Origin: Planctomycetota bacterium
GTDB lineage: Bacteria; Planctomycetota; Phycisphaerae; Phycisphaerales; SM1A02
Direction: 5' to 3'
DNA: 6,601 bases
Assembly: GCA_003671065.1 (NCBI GenBank)
Contig: QWPU01000181.1
Span: 1-6,601 of the forward strand
The translations under genes and the position numbers were made by a program. This document shows positions 5,723 through 6,601 of the stretch, piece after piece. The first letter of the stretch is position 1. Each line of letters starts with the position of its first letter. A model generated the notes under the pieces. The model ran no database searches, had not been told where the DNA came from, and saw only the letters and a program-made list of their open reading frames with translations.

Positions 5723-6493
5723 CAATTTCTCCGCAGGCCGTTCCGCTCGACCCGCGGGGAGAGCGACGCCAAGGCGAGCTGCCTCCTGTTCGAGCAAATC
5801 GCGGGTGAGCATGAAGGCGCCAAAGCGACTGAAAAGGTCAATCCGGACCTCGTAGGCGCGGGCGCCCATGCCACTGTCGGGGTTGGCGCGACCGCTGGCG
5901 TAGCGTTCAAGGTCGGCGAGCGTCTCTTGGTTGCGGCCATCAAAGATCCGCGAAGCTTGGGAAATTTCGGCGCGGGTTCCCGCACCGCCCGCCCCCGTCG
6001 ATTCGGCCGTAGGCATCGTCAATTCGCTCAAGTCGAGTGGCCGATTTTGCGCGCCGCCGCCCGCGCTGACGACCTCAATCGCCGCGCCGAAACGCAGCGG
6101 CTTGTAGGGATCCCAGTCGGTGACCGTACCGAGGACGAGGCCGTCGGCTTGCAGCGTGCGCATCAGTGTGTAGGCCTGCTGAAGGTCGCGCACTGAAGTT
6201 AAGCCGAGCGATCGCATCGCGGCGAGCGTTCGGTTCAGCGGGAGGCATCGCAGACCGTCAACCCCTTCAATTTCGCCGACAAAGCGGTCGGCAACGGCCA
6301 TCCCGTCGACTTGCGAGACGCCAGATTCGTTCGCAAACGGCACCACCGCCCACACCCGCTCGGTCTCGTAAGGAGCCTTCAAGACGACAGGCATCGTCAA
6401 AGGTTTCACGCAACCGCCGAGAGGCAGCGCGCCAAGAAAGGACAGGCAAGCCAAAGAGATCAATCGGGGAATGTGAAGTGTGAACCAGCCCAT
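5702..6493 (-). CDS. Lipoprotein with CsgG/LpoB/TolB-N-like domain
   Basis: From ATG 6493 the protein has 263 residues. Residues 1-27 form an export signal (MGWFTLHIPR, then a hydrophobic core), and LGGC at 25-28 is a good lipobox, so Cys28 would be lipidated. Residues 45-142 carry a beta-strand opening VWAVVPFANESG (47-58), a helix, a strand with LRCLP, a helix with the repressor-like shadow NRTLAAMRSLG, and ADGLVLGTVTDWDPYKP (116-132) leading into strand AAIEVV. This order (strand ending in PF.N.S, helices, then 'ADGLVLG.V') recalls the CsgG/LpoB/TolB-N-type fold of periplasmic envelope lipoproteins. The match is by pattern only. Residues 143-175 are Gly/Ala/Ser-rich linker, and 176-240 a helical C-terminal part ending in a Pro-rich tail. 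No Shine-Dalgarno precedes 6493. The frame remains open to the window edge, so a longer protein cannot be excluded, but the lipobox argues for 6493. It lies 193 bases upstream of xerC on the same strand. Confidence 0.75.
   Translation of the reverse strand: MGWFTLHIPRLISLACLSFLGALPLGGCVKPLTMPVVLKAPYETERVWAVVPFANESGVSQVDGMAVADRFVGEIEGVDGLRCLPLNRTLAAMRSLGLTSVRDLQQAYTLMRTLQADGLVLGTVTDWDPYKPLRFGAAIEVVSAGGGAQNRPLDLSELTMPTAESTGAGGAGTRAEISQASRIFDGRNQETLADLERYASGRANPDSGMGARAYEVRIDLFSRFGAFMLTRDLLEQEAARLGVALPAGRAERPAEKLPQDTNP
6430..6454. repeat. Direct repeat, copy 1, inside the signal-peptide codons
   Basis: This 25-base segment matches 6559-6583 at 22 positions, with the last 16 bases identical (AGGACAGGCAAGCCAA, 6439-6454). 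It encodes LACLSFLG of the lipoprotein signal peptide on the minus strand. Confidence 0.6.
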
Positions 6494-6542
6494 AGTTGGG
6501 ATATCGGCCGCAACCGGCATGCCAGTACAGTCAACAGTGTTT

Positions 6543-6583
6543 CGCCAAGGCAGGACATCGCCAATGCAGGACAGGCAAGCCAA
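6543..6583. repeat. Direct repeat, copy 2, with a tandem 16-base unit
   Basis: Positions 6559-6583 are the second copy of the repeat at 6430-6454, 129 bases away and therefore in the same reading frame. It is joined to a tandem neighbour: CGCCAAGGCAGGACAT (6543-6558) and CGCCAATGCAGGACAG (6559-6574) agree at 14 of 16 bases. On the minus strand the frame reads LACLSCIGDVLP, close to the signal-peptide segment LACLSFLGALPL. Confidence 0.55.
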
Positions 6584-6601
6584 GACCAAAGACAAGGCAT
6601 T

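Noticed and set aside
5548..5985. A 145-residue minus-strand open frame overlapping the last lipoprotein and the gap
   Set aside because: It is in another frame of the same strand as a lipoprotein with a good lipobox, and its Pro/Arg/Ser composition shows no domain.
6529..6534. TTGACT (minus strand) as a -35 box for the last lipoprotein
   Set aside because: The hexamer 17 bases further on is GCGGCC, which is not a -10, and the nearest AT-rich run (GATATC) is too far away.

Overview
The window looks like ordinary chromosome from a GC-rich Gram-negative-type bacterium. It is gene-dense and carries seven protein genes. Three of the seven are lipoproteins with visible lipoboxes, and several starts lack a good Shine-Dalgarno. 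A planctomycete-like (Planctomycetota) host is my best guess. It rests on a CPxSGE/YHS-like lipoprotein, a DUF4956-like membrane protein and an XerC with an enlarged N-terminal domain. No rRNA or other marker gene is present, so this placement is inference. I see no tRNA, rRNA, CRISPR array, insertion sequence or phage gene.

Layout. Positions 2-454 (+) hold the 3' part of a lipoprotein built from two copies of one 54-residue module. It converges, with a 9-base gap, on a two-gene minus-strand unit. That unit reads from 2146 to 1319 (275-residue protein of unknown function) and then 1255 to 464 (DUF4956-like membrane protein). A 117-base divergent region separates it from purE (2264-2803, +). 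purE overlaps purK (2800-3921, +) by four bases. A small lipoprotein follows at 3997-4431 (+). A strong hairpin at 4458-4486 sits between it and the convergent xerC (5508 to 4513, -). The last gene is a CsgG/LpoB/TolB-N-like lipoprotein (6493 to 5702, -) on the same strand as xerC.

How the genes work together. PurK and PurE catalyse consecutive steps of de novo purine synthesis, AIR to N5-CAIR to CAIR, and their overlap implies translational coupling. XerC is a housekeeping tyrosine recombinase, most likely for chromosome dimer resolution. The other genes are envelope or unknown proteins with no visible link to purine synthesis. The unknown protein and the DUF4956-like protein may be co-transcribed.

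I do not find a convincing new multi-gene system. The points most worth a second look are the duplicated, partly degenerate cysteine module in the first lipoprotein, an in-frame duplication of a signal-peptide-like segment upstream of the last lipoprotein, the unknown 275-residue protein, and a short tandem repeat across the purK stop codon. No gene-free stretch exceeds about 195 bases.
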